The position numbers were made by a program, and so were the translations under genes. A DNA stretch of 64,000 nt. It comes from Bdellovibrionales bacterium. Its GTDB lineage: Bacteria > Bdellovibrionota > Bdellovibrionia > Bdellovibrionales > Bdellovibrionaceae. Positions 11,094 through 20,483 of the stretch are shown here, piece after piece. Position 1 is the stretch's first letter; each line of letters starts with the position of its first letter. Below the pieces are notes generated by a model. That model had not been told where the DNA came from. It saw only the letters and a list, made by a program, of their open reading frames with translations, and did not search any database. The DNA lies in contig JADJOV010000013.1 in assembly GCA_016713585.1 (NCBI GenBank), positions 1 to 64,000 of the forward strand, given 5' to 3'.

Positions 11094-11591
11094 ATGAACG
11101 TTGCTGTTTGTGCCACTTGCCAAAAACCAAAGGCTCATTTTTTGTGTGGTGTTTGCCAAGAAACGATTTGCAAGCAGTGTGTCCATTTTCTCGAAGAAGG
11201 AAGTTTCTCCTTTCTCAAAAAAATTCCAGATGATTTGAATAAATCGACCTATTGTGGCTCGTGTTTTGAGGAAAGAGTGGTCCCTGAGCTCAAAAACTAT
11301 GATCACGTGATGACGTTGGCTCGTGAGGTTTCTGTTTTTTTGAAGAGCCAAGGGAAAGAGACGAGGCTTATCAAACGATTGGAAGATCCAATTCGGGTGA
11401 CTGATTGCGCAGACAAAGAAGAAATTTTGTTGCGATTGGCTTTTCTGACCGTTCAGGCGGGTTTTGATACCTTAGTTGATGTTGAAATTACTTCTGAAAA
11501 AGTGAGAGAGGGCGGCTATCAGAGGTCAAAATGGCAAGCCAGCGGAGTGCCGGCCAGAGTTCGACGCCCGACTTCGCTCTTGCCAAATTAA
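11094..11591 (+). CDS. Small protein with N-terminal zinc-ribbon/B-box-like cysteines
   Basis: The 165-residue product opens with a cysteine-rich module, CATCQKPKAHFLCGVCQETICKQC spread over residues 6-29, then YCGSC at about 60, a spacing that suits a zinc-binding treble-clef or B-box-like fold. The remaining part (about 75-165) is a small alpha/beta region ending in a basic tail. No signal peptide is visible, so a cytoplasmic protein is likely. I do not recognise the family. It follows the LpxH-like gene by 60 bp and precedes dps by 40 bp, so it may be co-transcribed with either. Confidence 0.6.
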   Translation: MNVAVCATCQKPKAHFLCGVCQETICKQCVHFLEEGSFSFLKKIPDDLNKSTYCGSCFEERVVPELKNYDHVMTLAREVSVFLKSQGKETRLIKRLEDPIRVTDCADKEEILLRLAFLTVQAGFDTLVDVEITSEKVREGGYQRSKWQASGVPARVRRPTSLLPN

Positions 11592-11631
11592 CGGGATCAA
11601 GTAGAGTTCGATTCATTCACAAGGAGAAATT

Positions 11632-12111
11632 ATGCATATGACTCGAAACGATATTCCTGAAAAAAAGCGCCATCAGATCACTAATATTCTAAACCAACAT
11701 TTAGCTTCCGCGATTGATTTGTCATTTCAGGCAAAACAAGCCCATTGGAACGTGAAAGCTGAAAATTTTACGGAATTGCATGAAGTCTTTGATACTATTT
11801 ATGAAACTATTAGTGCAAGTGTCGATGAAATCGGCGAACGGATTTCTCAGCTAGGCGGTCAAGCCGAGGGGACGATTCAGGTTGCTACAAAAAAGACATA
11901 TCTCAAGCCTTTAACTTTGGGATTTAACAAAGGCCCTGATTTAGTTTCAGCGCTAGCGGATGCAGTGGCTGTCTATGGAAAGTGTCTCCGAAAATCTATC
12001 GAAGAGATGGGCCCATTGAAAGATGCAGTCTCTGGCGATATGTTGACTCAAATCGCAAGGTCCGTAGATAAGCAACTCTGGATTTTGGAATCTCATCTCA
12101 ACGCGAACTAA
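11632..12111 (+). CDS. dps: Dps-family DNA-binding ferritin-like protein
   Basis: Iron-sequestering and DNA-protecting dodecamer, by family. The ferroxidase signature is visible: AKQAHWNVKAENFTELHEVF followed by SASVDEIGERI, giving the His, Asp/Glu and Glu ligands shared between subunits. The length, 159 residues, is typical of Dps. The ribosome site AAGGAG lies just upstream of the ATG at 11632; a second ATG two codons later is possible. The N-terminal tail is short and only mildly basic, so DNA binding is less certain than iron oxidation. The gene is convergent with the Nudix gene, the two stop codons overlapping. Confidence 0.9.
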   Translation: MHMTRNDIPEKKRHQITNILNQHLASAIDLSFQAKQAHWNVKAENFTELHEVFDTIYETISASVDEIGERISQLGGQAEGTIQVATKKTYLKPLTLGFNKGPDLVSALADAVAVYGKCLRKSIEEMGPLKDAVSGDMLTQIARSVDKQLWILESHLNAN

Positions 12112-12689
12112 ATCCAGTCGCCTTTGACTCGTTTTTCGAGCCAAAAAAAGGCGATTTGTGTTTTTACATCGGAGACTTCGCCAGCGCGAACTCTCCGCGC
12201 AAGCTCGGGCAAAGTGAGCTCAACGATATTGACGAATTCATCATGGTCAAGGTTTCGCTCATTTTTTGTTAAATCTTCGGCAAGGTAAATTTGAATCTCC
12301 TCGTCGCTATATCCAATCACAGGATGAATCGTCGTCAAAAACTCTAGGCGTGCGCAGTCATATCCAGTTTCCTCCGAAAGCTCGCGGCGAGCGGTTTTTT
12401 CAAAACTTTCGCCGGGGTCTTTCTTTCCAGCCGGGAATTCAAGGAATACTTTTTTGACTGCGTGTCTATATTGCTCAATCATAACGACTCGTCCGTCAGA
12501 GAGAAGCGGAATCGTTAGCGAAGCTCCAGGATGAAGAATATACTCGCGAGTTCCCAGCGATTTATTTGGTAACAGAACCTCGTCCAAGGTCACTTTGAGA
12601 AAATTTCCAGAGTAGGCGATGGATGAGGAAATTGTGGTTTCTATCAAAGAAATTTTCTTGATTTTATCACGATGTTTATTGTTTTCCAT
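12108..12689 (-). CDS. Nudix hydrolase, ADP-ribose pyrophosphatase type
   Basis: A full Nudix box is present (GESFEKTARRELSEETGYD), the metal-binding helix that cleaves nucleoside diphosphates linked to another group. The preceding EQYRHAVKKVFLEFPAGKKDP is the usual ADP-ribose or sugar-nucleotide pyrophosphatase context. I start at the ATG at 12689 because AGGACCT lies directly upstream; an ATG at 12719 would add ten residues. Length is about 193 residues. It converges on dps with a 4-bp overlap. Substrate is inferred from family and not proven by the sequence. Confidence 0.88.
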   Translation of the reverse strand: MENNKHRDKIKKISLIETTISSSIAYSGNFLKVTLDEVLLPNKSLGTREYILHPGASLTIPLLSDGRVVMIEQYRHAVKKVFLEFPAGKKDPGESFEKTARRELSEETGYDCARLEFLTTIHPVIGYSDEEIQIYLAEDLTKNERNLDHDEFVNIVELTLPELARRVRAGEVSDVKTQIAFFWLEKRVKGDWI

Positions 12690-12818
12690 AGGTCCTAAGT
12701 ATGAACGAAACCTGGACAAAAAGCGAGGGCTTATGTGTGGTGCACGGGGCGACTTGCCTCAAGCGGGACCTTAAGGTCACAATAGAGGCGTCCATTCATT
12801 TTTATAGGGAGGCTTTTT

Positions 12819-13505
12819 GTGGGTAAAGTTGGTTATATTCTCGGTTGCTTTTTGCTGGGGCTTATTTTGGCCTTTTTCGTTCACACTGATATCGCACAGG
12901 CAGCCCGCGGTGGTGGGCGAGGGGCGAGTATAAGTGGTGATCATGCGATTTCACTTGGGGCCAGCATTATTGGCACCGATCAAAAAGATCTTAATACGGC
13001 TATTGCTGCGGCAAACACTTCTTCCAATGGACCGATTTCTTCAAAAAATCTTAGCTCGGCCTATGAGTTTTATGCCCAGTATATCTTTAGGTTTTCTGGC
13101 AGCATCTATTCGTTTGTCTTTCGACCATCCTATTTTATGCAGAGTTCAACGGGATCAGGCACCAACGGGGCCTATGATTATAAGCTCACGGGTTACACTC
13201 TTTTTCCAATGCTTCGGTTTTACCCCCTCGAGAATCCATTCATGAAGTTTTTTTTACAGGTGGGCGTGGGTTGGGGTCAGATCAATGCCGATATCACGAC
13301 TGGCACTGGAAATACCTTGGCCTTTGATGGCAGCAGTTTTGGTGGAATGGCGGGCATTGGGGTTGATTTTTGTTTCACTGGTAGTCAATGCATGACCAGC
13401 GAGGGCAATGTTCGCTATTTGCCAATTGAGAGAAACGTTGCCTCTTCTGCAGCTGGAACCATCGTCGGTATTGATAATCCGATGAGCAAAGGCAGTGAAG
13501 TTTAA
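12819..13505 (+). CDS. Secreted protein, probable outer-membrane beta-barrel
   Basis: A GTG start at 12819 gives 228 residues with a clear signal peptide (hydrophobic stretch at 5-22, cleavage likely after DIAQA at about 28). The mature protein alternates aromatic and polar residues (YEFYAQYIFRFSG, YSFVFRPSYFMQ, KLTGYTLFPMLRFYP) and has Gly-rich turns (FFLQVGVGWGQI, GSSFGGMAGIGVDF), the style of a small outer-membrane barrel. It contains two cysteines close together (CFTGSQC). I do not recognise a family. It ends MSKGSEV without the usual terminal aromatic residue, so a frameshift near 13480-13500 that removes the last strand is possible. Confidence 0.55.
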   Translation: MGKVGYILGCFLLGLILAFFVHTDIAQAARGGGRGASISGDHAISLGASIIGTDQKDLNTAIAAANTSSNGPISSKNLSSAYEFYAQYIFRFSGSIYSFVFRPSYFMQSSTGSGTNGAYDYKLTGYTLFPMLRFYPLENPFMKFFLQVGVGWGQINADITTGTGNTLAFDGSSFGGMAGIGVDFCFTGSQCMTSEGNVRYLPIERNVASSAAGTIVGIDNPMSKGSEV

Positions 13506-13693
13506 ACTCAATCTAAAGATTTGTCCACAACGCTTTCTGGAATTCAGGGCATCATAGGTTATACTTTCAATTTTTAAACAAAAAATACAGTAAAAGGTCA
13601 CCAGCTTTTCTGCGTCCCAAAATGATTCATGCGGAATCGCGGCCTCACAAAAAAGCTCTCAAGTTAAAGTTAACCTGAGCCGACGAGTGGCTT

Positions 13694-14638
13694 ATGAAAA
13701 CACAATTTTTCTCCTTATTGTATTTGGCAGCGAGTCTCTTTTGCTCACAAAAGGTCGAGGCGTATTATCCCCAAGAACCAGAATCCAGGCAGGGAGACAC
13801 TCAGTCCACGATGATGCGAGACCGAGAGCCCGCAAGCGCGACATCTGATGTGGGGTCGTCAGCAGCAGGCCCTTCCGTGCCTACGAATCCCTTACCGACA
13901 GCTAATTCTGGTGAGTCGGGTCTTGGGGTTAAAGCGGAGCTTGTTAAGGAACCTCTTGCCTCATTGGCTGACAAAAATACTGGGAACAGTTCCCTTGGCG
14001 ATCAATTTCGCTGCCATACGACAGACTCAGATCCACTGTTAGATGTCTGTGCGGACGCAATGCCTGGAAGTCGATATCGACTTGGTAACAAGGTGCAAGG
14101 ATTTCGCATTTATAATGGAACTGACCGAGACAAGAGACATTGGGAGTTTAAATTTCCAAATCAAGCAAGACAGGATATGATGTTTCAAATTGATGATTAT
14201 CCCTATGTTGCTGACCTTATGATGATTCCTCGAACTCATTCGCCCTCCGTGGTTCGCTCGGAACCAAACAAAATGGAGGTCACTCTACCAAATGGTGAAA
14301 AAATCACCATTAATAGACTTACGGGAAAGATCGTCTCGGGTAAACTCCAAGAGTATGGGGACAAGATTTCAACCAAATTGAGTTACGAAGGAGAGGGATA
14401 CTTAATCCAAGTTCAGGGGAAAGAAGGGTTGAATTTGAACGGAGAGCCGGCCTCAAATCTTCAAACTGCAACAAAGGCAACAATTACCCGACGTGGGAAG
14501 TCCTGTTCGGTGGACCCCAGTGAGCTATGGCCCAACCGCAAAAACACAAAGGAATTTCCCCAATTCAAATTTCCAAAAGACGAAGAATTTATGAATTGGC
14601 TGAGAAATAACTCGAAGTGTAAGGGTTTGGCCATATAA
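13694..14638 (+). CDS. Secreted protein of unknown function
   Basis: The 314-residue product has a signal peptide (MKTQFFSLLYLAASLFCSQ, cleavage near residue 23), a low-complexity Ser/Pro/Gly-rich linker at about 25-95, and a folded C-terminal part from about 105 to 314 with four cysteines (CHTTDS, CADAM, CSVDPS, SKCKG), which could form disulfides in the periplasm. It contains WEFKFPNQARQDMMFQIDD and KMEVTLPNGEKITINRLTGK, suggesting beta-strands. I recognise no family. It is followed after 72 bp by the glycan locus on the same strand. Confidence 0.6.
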   Translation: MKTQFFSLLYLAASLFCSQKVEAYYPQEPESRQGDTQSTMMRDREPASATSDVGSSAAGPSVPTNPLPTANSGESGLGVKAELVKEPLASLADKNTGNSSLGDQFRCHTTDSDPLLDVCADAMPGSRYRLGNKVQGFRIYNGTDRDKRHWEFKFPNQARQDMMFQIDDYPYVADLMMIPRTHSPSVVRSEPNKMEVTLPNGEKITINRLTGKIVSGKLQEYGDKISTKLSYEGEGYLIQVQGKEGLNLNGEPASNLQTATKATITRRGKSCSVDPSELWPNRKNTKEFPQFKFPKDEEFMNWLRNNSKCKGLAI

Positions 14639-14710
14639 TCCATCAAAATTCGCATGCCAGCTGCACAATAAATTTGACGAACAGCAATATTTTCAATAGT
14701 TTGCAGCCCA

Positions 14711-15639
14711 ATGAAGCCTCAAATTACGGTTATATGCCCGGTCTTTAATGAAGAAAAAGCTATTCCAATCTTCTACGAGAGAGTTTTTGGCGTTTTCGAG
14801 AGACTTTCTGAAAGTCATCAATGCAATTTATTGTTTATTGATAACTGCTCGACGGATCGTAGTCTTGAAATTATTCGTGAGCTGCGCAAAAGGATCCTCG
14901 TGTTTTTCATTTAGGCCTATCAATCAATGTGGGTTATCAAAAATCAATGGAAGCTGGCCTCAAAAATGCGGTTGGTGATTTCTTTGTGATAATTGATGTG
15001 GATTGCGAAGATCCACCAGAGATGATCGAAGATTTTATTCAAATTCAAAAAACAGGATTCGATATCGTCTACGGTGAACGGGTTGATCGCTCCGAAAGTG
15101 TATTTGTAAAAAATCTGCGAAAAGTATTTTACAGGGTTACTCGTTTTGTCTCTGATGAGCATTTTTTCGTCGATATGGCAGAATTTTGTCTCATCACCTC
15201 CGAGGTCCGGGATGCTCTGATTCAAGATATGAGCTCTTTCCCCTTTATTCGTGCAGCCATTGGTCGCGTTGGGTTTGCCTTTAAGGGAGTTCCTTATAAA
15301 CGGCATCCTCGAGTGGCGGGTCATAGTAATTTTAATGTGAGTCGGATGGTCACTTTTGCTATTGCCGGAATTTTGTCCACTTCGACCCTCCCTTTGCGTG
15401 GAATGGTCTACTTTTTTCCAATTGTCATTCTATCCACAATTTTAGCCTTATTAAGCTTTTTGGGTGTCTTATCCTTTGGGGATGGAGTCGATCGTTTTTT
15501 TATTTTTGTGATTCTTTTTTATATCGCAATTGGGGTGATGTTTAATTCAATCTATTTGGCAAGAGTCTATAAAAATGGCCTCGGTCGACCCAACGCCTTT
15601 CTCGTTCGACGAAAGACTGAACGACAGAGTCCAAAGTGA
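14711..15639 (+). CDS. Family 2 glycosyltransferase, GtrB/DPM1-like, one frameshift
   Basis: GT-A fold enzyme that by family loads a sugar from a nucleotide donor onto undecaprenyl (polyprenyl) phosphate. Seen: VICPVFNEEKAI at the start, FIDNCSTDRS, and IDVDCEDPPE as the DxD-type metal site, then two C-terminal membrane helices (YFFPIVILSTILALLSFLGV and FFIFVILFYIAIGVMFNSIY), as in GtrB. The first frame ends at 14914; one missing A in the run at 14888-14892 explains this, since KKDPRVFHLGLSINVGYQKS is recovered. The stop overlaps the next start (GTGA at 15636), so it is translationally coupled to the DprE1-like gene. The donor sugar is unknown. Confidence 0.82.
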
Positions 15640-17036
15640 AAGAGTCTTCGACGACGATGGTGCCCTCTATGACAAGTCCTTATGCCACAGTGCCGCTTGT
15701 TAGTTTTGATGGGGCCGAGTCAATCAGGGGTTCCTTGTATAGTCCTGATCGCTATCGAAATTTAGAAAGTATATTTGCCGGATCCGAAGGAAGAAGTTTT
15801 TCAGTTCGAGGTGCGGGGTTGAGTTATGCCAACCTTAGTTTTGGCAGAGGTTCCTCTTCGATTGCGATGACTCAGTTCAATCGATTTTTAGATTTTGATG
15901 AGGTCACTGGGGTTGTTGAAGTTGAGGCGGGCATGACCTTGGGGACCTTGCGCAGTGGTCAGTTCCTCGGGGATGGTACCTTAAAGTCCAGCCGGGCCAT
16001 CCTTCAATTACAATCGGTGGTTGTTTGGCCGCAGATGTTCATGGTAAAAAATCAATTTCAAGATTTAAACTTTAAGGAGCAAGTACAGTTTGTTCACCTC
16101 TTTCATCCGGTCCACGGGTATATCTATTGTGATCGTCTGACAAATCCAGAAGTTTTTAATTTAACTTGCGGCGGATTTGGACTCACGGGAATTGTAATCA
16201 GCGTAGGAATCAGACTAGGTAGGCTCATGTCCTCAGGGGTCGAAACGGAAACAATTGAGGTTGAAGATATCTTTCAACTTCCGAAAATGTTGAGGGAGAA
16301 CTCGTCGAAATTTGATCTGCTATATTCTTGGCACGAGTTCAATACTCAAAATAATTGGGGGCATGGTTTCCTTAAAGCTGGGCGCCAAGTTGAAATGAAA
16401 AATGATAAGGCAAATGGCGACTCCTGCGACTTGAGTGCCCTTGCCAAAGCAAAGCAATTACTTTCAGAGCAGCGCGGTCGGCATCTTCCTATGAGCCTTC
16501 TTTTTTCGAGCTCCGTTTGGTTGATGAATTTGGCTTATCTCAAGAAGGAGCTTTTCAATGGCAAAGGCCAAATTCAACCCTTGGTTGAATTCCTTTTTCC
16601 TGTTTTACAGAAGACAGTTTATTTTGATTTGTTTGGCCGACCAGGTTTTCATGAAACTCAGGTATTGATTCCATTTGATAAGTTTGAGGCCGTGATGACT
16701 GAGCTTAGATCGGGTTTAAAGAAATTTTCCACTCCAGTCACTCTGGCCTCATGCAAACTATTTACGGGCCGGCAGGAACTTTTGAGATTTATTGGAGAGG
16801 GGATCGTGCTCGCTATGAACTTTCCAAGAAACGACACCTCGGCAAAACTTCTTGACTGGTGGGATCAAGTCGTCATTGAAGCCCAGGGTCTACCAAATCT
16901 AGCCAAGGACTCGCGCCTCAGTGCAGAAGTTGTCAAAAAGTGTTATCCTCAGTATGATTTGTTTTTGGAGCAGCTTCATAAGTGGGATCCGAAGCGTATT
17001 TTTCAAACCGCCTTTGCTGTGAGATTAGGGTTATGA
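15636..17036 (+). CDS. DprE1-like FAD-dependent oxidoreductase (decaprenylphosphoryl-ribose oxidase family), with two compensating frameshifts
   Basis: The 466-residue frame has FAD-binding sequence RGAGLSYANL, then a stretch at 15945-16050 that is nonsense in this frame. In the adjacent frame that stretch reads LAQWSVPRGWYLKVQPGHPS, then ITIGGCLAADVHGKNQ, the conserved flavin-binding element of this vanillyl-alcohol-oxidase-type family. One G is missing from the run at 15941-15944 and one A is extra at 16046-16051. The product would oxidise the C2 hydroxyl of a polyprenyl-phosphate-linked pentose to the keto form. The following short-chain dehydrogenase would complete the epimerisation, as DprE1/DprE2 do when making the arabinose donor in mycobacteria. 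Confidence 0.75.
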   Translation: MKESSTTMVPSMTSPYATVPLVSFDGAESIRGSLYSPDRYRNLESIFAGSEGRSFSVRGAGLSYANLSFGRGSSSIAMTQFNRFLDFDEVTGVVEVEAGMTLGTLRSGQFLGDGTLKSSRAILQLQSVVVWPQMFMVKNQFQDLNFKEQVQFVHLFHPVHGYIYCDRLTNPEVFNLTCGGFGLTGIVISVGIRLGRLMSSGVETETIEVEDIFQLPKMLRENSSKFDLLYSWHEFNTQNNWGHGFLKAGRQVEMKNDKANGDSCDLSALAKAKQLLSEQRGRHLPMSLLFSSSVWLMNLAYLKKELFNGKGQIQPLVEFLFPVLQKTVYFDLFGRPGFHETQVLIPFDKFEAVMTELRSGLKKFSTPVTLASCKLFTGRQELLRFIGEGIVLAMNFPRNDTSAKLLDWWDQVVIEAQGLPNLAKDSRLSAEVVKKCYPQYDLFLEQLHKWDPKRIFQTAFAVRLGL

Positions 17037-17068
17037 GTATAGAGTCATGAGTATAGAGTCATGAGCAT
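17033..17068 (+). repeat. 14-bp tandem repeat between the DprE1-like and DprE2-like genes
   Basis: Two exact copies of atgagtatagagtc (17033-17046 and 17047-17060) run into a partial third copy (atgagcatgg) that contains the start of the next gene. Each copy starts with ATG and runs into TGA in frame at the next copy, so the repeat provides overlapping stop and start codons that could aid translational coupling. The upstream gene's stop codon is inside the first copy. Confidence 0.85.
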
Positions 17069-17798
17069 GGTCTCCCAAGAATCATTGAGAGTTTTTGTAG
17101 TTGGCGCTTCCGGAAGCTTGGGGCGATGCCTGGCAGAGGAAGAGGCCGCTCGGGGTTCAAATTTGGTGCTGGTCGCCTCGGATCTTCGCGATCTTTTGCC
17201 AATTCAGGCAGATCTAATTTTGAAATATAAAGCAAAAGTTGAAATCGTTTCTGTCGATTTTCGAGAGAGTCGGGCTTCATCCAAAATTGAGCTCAATGGC
17301 GATCGGTACTACTTTCCGGTCGGTGCGACAATGGAATTGGATCTTTTGGGAACGACTTCCGAAAAGATTGAAAGGATGATGCGAGTCAATTTTTTGAGTG
17401 TTGCGAGTATCATCGGAAACATTCTTTCTGAACCAAGGCAAAGACGGGTAGATATAATTGGTTTTGGCTCAATTGCAGAAACTCGTGGGCGAGCAAACAA
17501 TGTGTATTATTCTGCCGCAAAGAGGGCTCTCACCAGTCTTTTTGAGAGTCTTCGTCATGGAGCGAAAAAGGAGAATCTTCGACCCTATCTTTTTCACGTA
17601 GGATATATGAGATCTCAATTGAGTTATGGAAAGAAAATGCTTTTTCCGGCAGTCGCTTCGAAGGATGTGGCTAAAGCTGTTTTACATTTTATAAATACCA
17701 AAGAGGCGGGAATTGTTTATCTGCCCAGGTATTGGTATTGGATTTGTATCATCGTCAGAAAGTTGCCGTGGATCATTTATCAGAAGTTGAATTTTTAG
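17061..17798 (+). CDS. Short-chain dehydrogenase, DprE2-like
   Basis: Rossmann-fold oxidoreductase of 245 residues: cofactor motif VVGASGSLGR near residue 14, DFRES, VNFLSVASIIGN, and the catalytic pair YYSAAKR (Tyr and Lys) near 150. A C-terminal hydrophobic helix (YWYWICIIVRKLPWIIYQKL) is also seen in DprE2 proteins, which act at the membrane. Its position directly after the DprE1-like gene is the strongest evidence for the role: NAD(P)H-dependent reduction of the 2-keto intermediate to give the epimerised lipid-linked sugar. A general SDR function cannot be excluded from sequence alone. Confidence 0.75.
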   Translation: MSMVSQESLRVFVVGASGSLGRCLAEEEAARGSNLVLVASDLRDLLPIQADLILKYKAKVEIVSVDFRESRASSKIELNGDRYYFPVGATMELDLLGTTSEKIERMMRVNFLSVASIIGNILSEPRQRRVDIIGFGSIAETRGRANNVYYSAAKRALTSLFESLRHGAKKENLRPYLFHVGYMRSQLSYGKKMLFPAVASKDVAKAVLHFINTKEAGIVYLPRYWYWICIIVRKLPWIIYQKLNF

Positions 17799-17819
17799 AT
17801 TGAGCGGTTTGGGGGCTGA

Positions 17820-19164
17820 ATGAAGGACAAGATTACGAATATCATCAATAAGCCGGCCTTCTATCCGGCGATCACTATTTTTGCATTACTTTTTCAGTGG
17901 GTCATTATAGCGATAACTTCGGTGAATGTTCCACAGGGAGATGAATGGGAAAATTTGGTGGAGCACGGCCTACCGCAAGGGTTTAGTTGGAAGTATCTGT
18001 TTGCCTTTCATAATGAACATCGGGTCGTTTTTACAAAGCTATTTAATTATATTTTTTTAGTAACTTCGGATTGGAATTTGAAATATCAGATAATTGCAAA
18101 CTATCTGGTTTGGTCAGCTGTTGTTTTGTTTTTGTTGTATGTTCAAAAAAATATATTCCAAATGCAACTAAGGGACTTTGGATTTTGGTTTTTTTCCTGG
18201 CGTCGCCCCTCCTCATTGACAACCACAACTGGGGTTTCCAAGTCTGTTTTCATTTTTTCTCTTATTTGGATTGTTATCTGTTTTTGTGTTAAGTCGCCGT
18301 CGAATGCCTCAACCCCAAAAACAGATGGGAGTCGGATGGGCCACCCTACTAGCCTCAGTAGTGGCGCGTCTTTCACTTGAGTCTTTTTCTGCGGGCAGGT
18401 TTTTCGCTCTGACTTGTTTGGTTATGATTGCCGTGATCTTATTTTCAGAGAAGGGGTTGTCAAAGAAAGACCTTTCCATCACCCTGTTCTCTGTGTTGGT
18501 TCTTCTCGGGGGGATGGGATTGTGGTTTGTTGGCTATGAAAAACCTCTAAATCACCCGCCCTTTATCATGCCTTATACATGGACGTTTTGGACCTTTTTG
18601 ACAAATCTAATTTCCTTAGGCTTTGGGTATAAGACCTCCAGCATACCAATTGCCTTTATCGCTGGTGGCCTTGTTTTCTTTGTTCTATGGAAGAGCTTGA
18701 GAAAAGCCCTTTGGTTTCGCGAGCCGTATTTTGTTTTCGCATTTTTTTCATCAATGGCACTCCTTGGAAGCTTCGTTTCGATAACCCTATCTCGGGCTGG
18801 TTTTGGCCTGGGCCAAGCTAAAACATCAAGGTACGGTGAGATTGGAGTGTTATTGATGATTTTTGTCGGTTGGCTTTTTTGGGATTACTGCCGTGGATCC
18901 GAGGTGCGGGCGAGGGCCTATAAATATTTTATTTGGTTTGTTTTTCTTGGATTTGCTGGAGAGTATTCCTATAAAGGCTATTTTACGGTTGCGGAAGAGC
19001 GGAGGGAGTCTCTGGCTTGTGTGCTTAAATACTATCAAGGGGAAAATCCCAAGGCTGAGTGTCCAGCCACCTATCCTGGGTCGTTGGCCGACAAGCTTGA
19101 GGTTGCAAAGAGAATGAATTTATCTTGGGGGCAGGGCCAATTCCAAAAATCCAATGAAAAATAG
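17820..19164 (+). CDS. Polytopic membrane protein, possibly a GT-C glycosyltransferase, frameshifted
   Basis: About ten hydrophobic helices are spread over three frames: 17820 to about 18150, then about 18150-18290 (PLLIDNHNWGFQVCFHFF), then about 18271-19164. The first helix is followed by a loop with acidic and His residues (NVPQGDEWENL and AFHNEHRVVF), a pattern found in lipid-sugar-dependent GT-C enzymes. The C-terminus is a soluble tail with two cysteines (LACVLKYY, KAECPATYP). Its place between the DprE2-like gene and the sugar dehydrogenase suggests that it transfers or handles the lipid-linked sugar. Family not recognised; the function is inference. Confidence 0.55.
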
Positions 19165-19184
19165 AGTTATTTCTAGGAGAAAAA

Positions 19185-20483
19185 ATGCAAGAGATTCAAA
19201 AAAACATTCAACAAAATAGTCAAGAGCGAAAAGTTGCGGTCATCGGGCTTGGATATGTAGGTTTGCCTCTGGCTGTTGTGCTAGCTAAGAAAATGCCAGT
19301 TGTTGGATTCGATATTAGTTTAGATCGTATTCAGGAGCTCGAGAAGAACTTGGATCGAACGAAAGAGGTCGACAGTTCTGACCTCATGGCAACAAAGATA
19401 AAATATACCTGCGCAATTCACGAAATGGCTGACTGTGATTTTTTTATTGTGACTGTCCCCACGCCTGTCAACGTGTCTCGGCAGCCAGATTTGACTCCGC
19501 TTGAGAAGGCGACTGAGACAGTGGCCAAGGTTCTCAAAAAAGGGGATATCGTTGTTTATGAGTCCACCGTCTATCCTGGCTGCACAGAAGAGATATGTGT
19601 TCCCATTTTGGAAAAAGGCAGCGGACTCAAGTTTAATCAAGATTTCTTCTGCGGATACAGTCCAGAGCGTATCAATCCTGGGGATAAAGAACGCACAATC
19701 AGTAAAATTAGAAAAGTAGTCAGTGGATCCACTCCACAAACTCTTGAAACTGTGGACCGAGTTTACACAAGTGTAATTACTGCTGGAACTTTTCGCGCAA
19801 GTTCAATTAAAGTGGCAGAAGCGGCCAAGGTGATCGAAAACTCGCAAAGGGATATTAACATAGCTTTTGTGAATGAGCTTTCATTGATTTTTAATCGACT
19901 CGGGCTCGATACCAGAGAGGTTCTAGAGGCGGCAGCAACCAAATGGAATTTTCTGAATTTTTACCCTGGTTTGGTGGGCGGACATTGTATCGGAGTTGAT
20001 CCATATTATTTAACTTATAAAGCCGAGTCTATGGGGTATCATCCCCAGGTCATCTTGGCCGGTCGTCGCATCAATGATAATATGGGCGTCCATGTCGCGG
20101 GTCAGGTTATCAAGCTTATGATCAAGAAGAACCTGACAGTCAATAATGCAAAAGTCCTTGTATTGGGAATTACGTTTAAAGAGAATTGCCCAGATGTGCG
20201 TAACAGTCGGGTCATTGACGTGATTCAAGAACTGAAAGCTTTTGGATGTCAGGTGGATGTTTATGATCCCCAGGCGCTGTCACAAGATGTTTTTCATGAA
20301 TATGGAATTGCACCGGCTTCGATCGAATGCTGTGCGCATCTTCACGAATACACGGCAGTGGTTCTGGCTGTCGCCCATCAGGAATTTAAAGCTTTGAAAT
20401 GGTCAACAATAGACTCAAAAAAACAAGTCGTGTTTGATGTGAAGGGTTTATTGCCTCGGGAAATAGTGGATGGGCGACTATGA
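19185..20483 (+). CDS. Nucleotide-sugar 6-dehydrogenase, TviB/WbpA type
   Basis: NAD-dependent enzyme that oxidises C6 of a UDP-hexose (UDP-GlcNAc, UDP-GalNAc or UDP-Glc) to the uronic acid in two steps. The 432-residue product has AVIGLGYVGLPLA near 20, TVPTPV, ESTVYPGCTEE, GYSPERINPGD, the Lys/Asn region KVIENSQRDINIAFVNEL, and the catalytic Cys in GGHCIGVDPYY. The sequence is nearest in style to the TviB/VipA branch of Vi-type polysaccharide synthesis. The ribosome site AGGAGA precedes ATG 19185. It overlaps the next gene by four bases (ATGA), a coupling like tviB-tviC. Confidence 0.88.
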   Translation: MQEIQKNIQQNSQERKVAVIGLGYVGLPLAVVLAKKMPVVGFDISLDRIQELEKNLDRTKEVDSSDLMATKIKYTCAIHEMADCDFFIVTVPTPVNVSRQPDLTPLEKATETVAKVLKKGDIVVYESTVYPGCTEEICVPILEKGSGLKFNQDFFCGYSPERINPGDKERTISKIRKVVSGSTPQTLETVDRVYTSVITAGTFRASSIKVAEAAKVIENSQRDINIAFVNELSLIFNRLGLDTREVLEAAATKWNFLNFYPGLVGGHCIGVDPYYLTYKAESMGYHPQVILAGRRINDNMGVHVAGQVIKLMIKKNLTVNNAKVLVLGITFKENCPDVRNSRVIDVIQELKAFGCQVDVYDPQALSQDVFHEYGIAPASIECCAHLHEYTAVVLAVAHQEFKALKWSTIDSKKQVVFDVKGLLPREIVDGRL

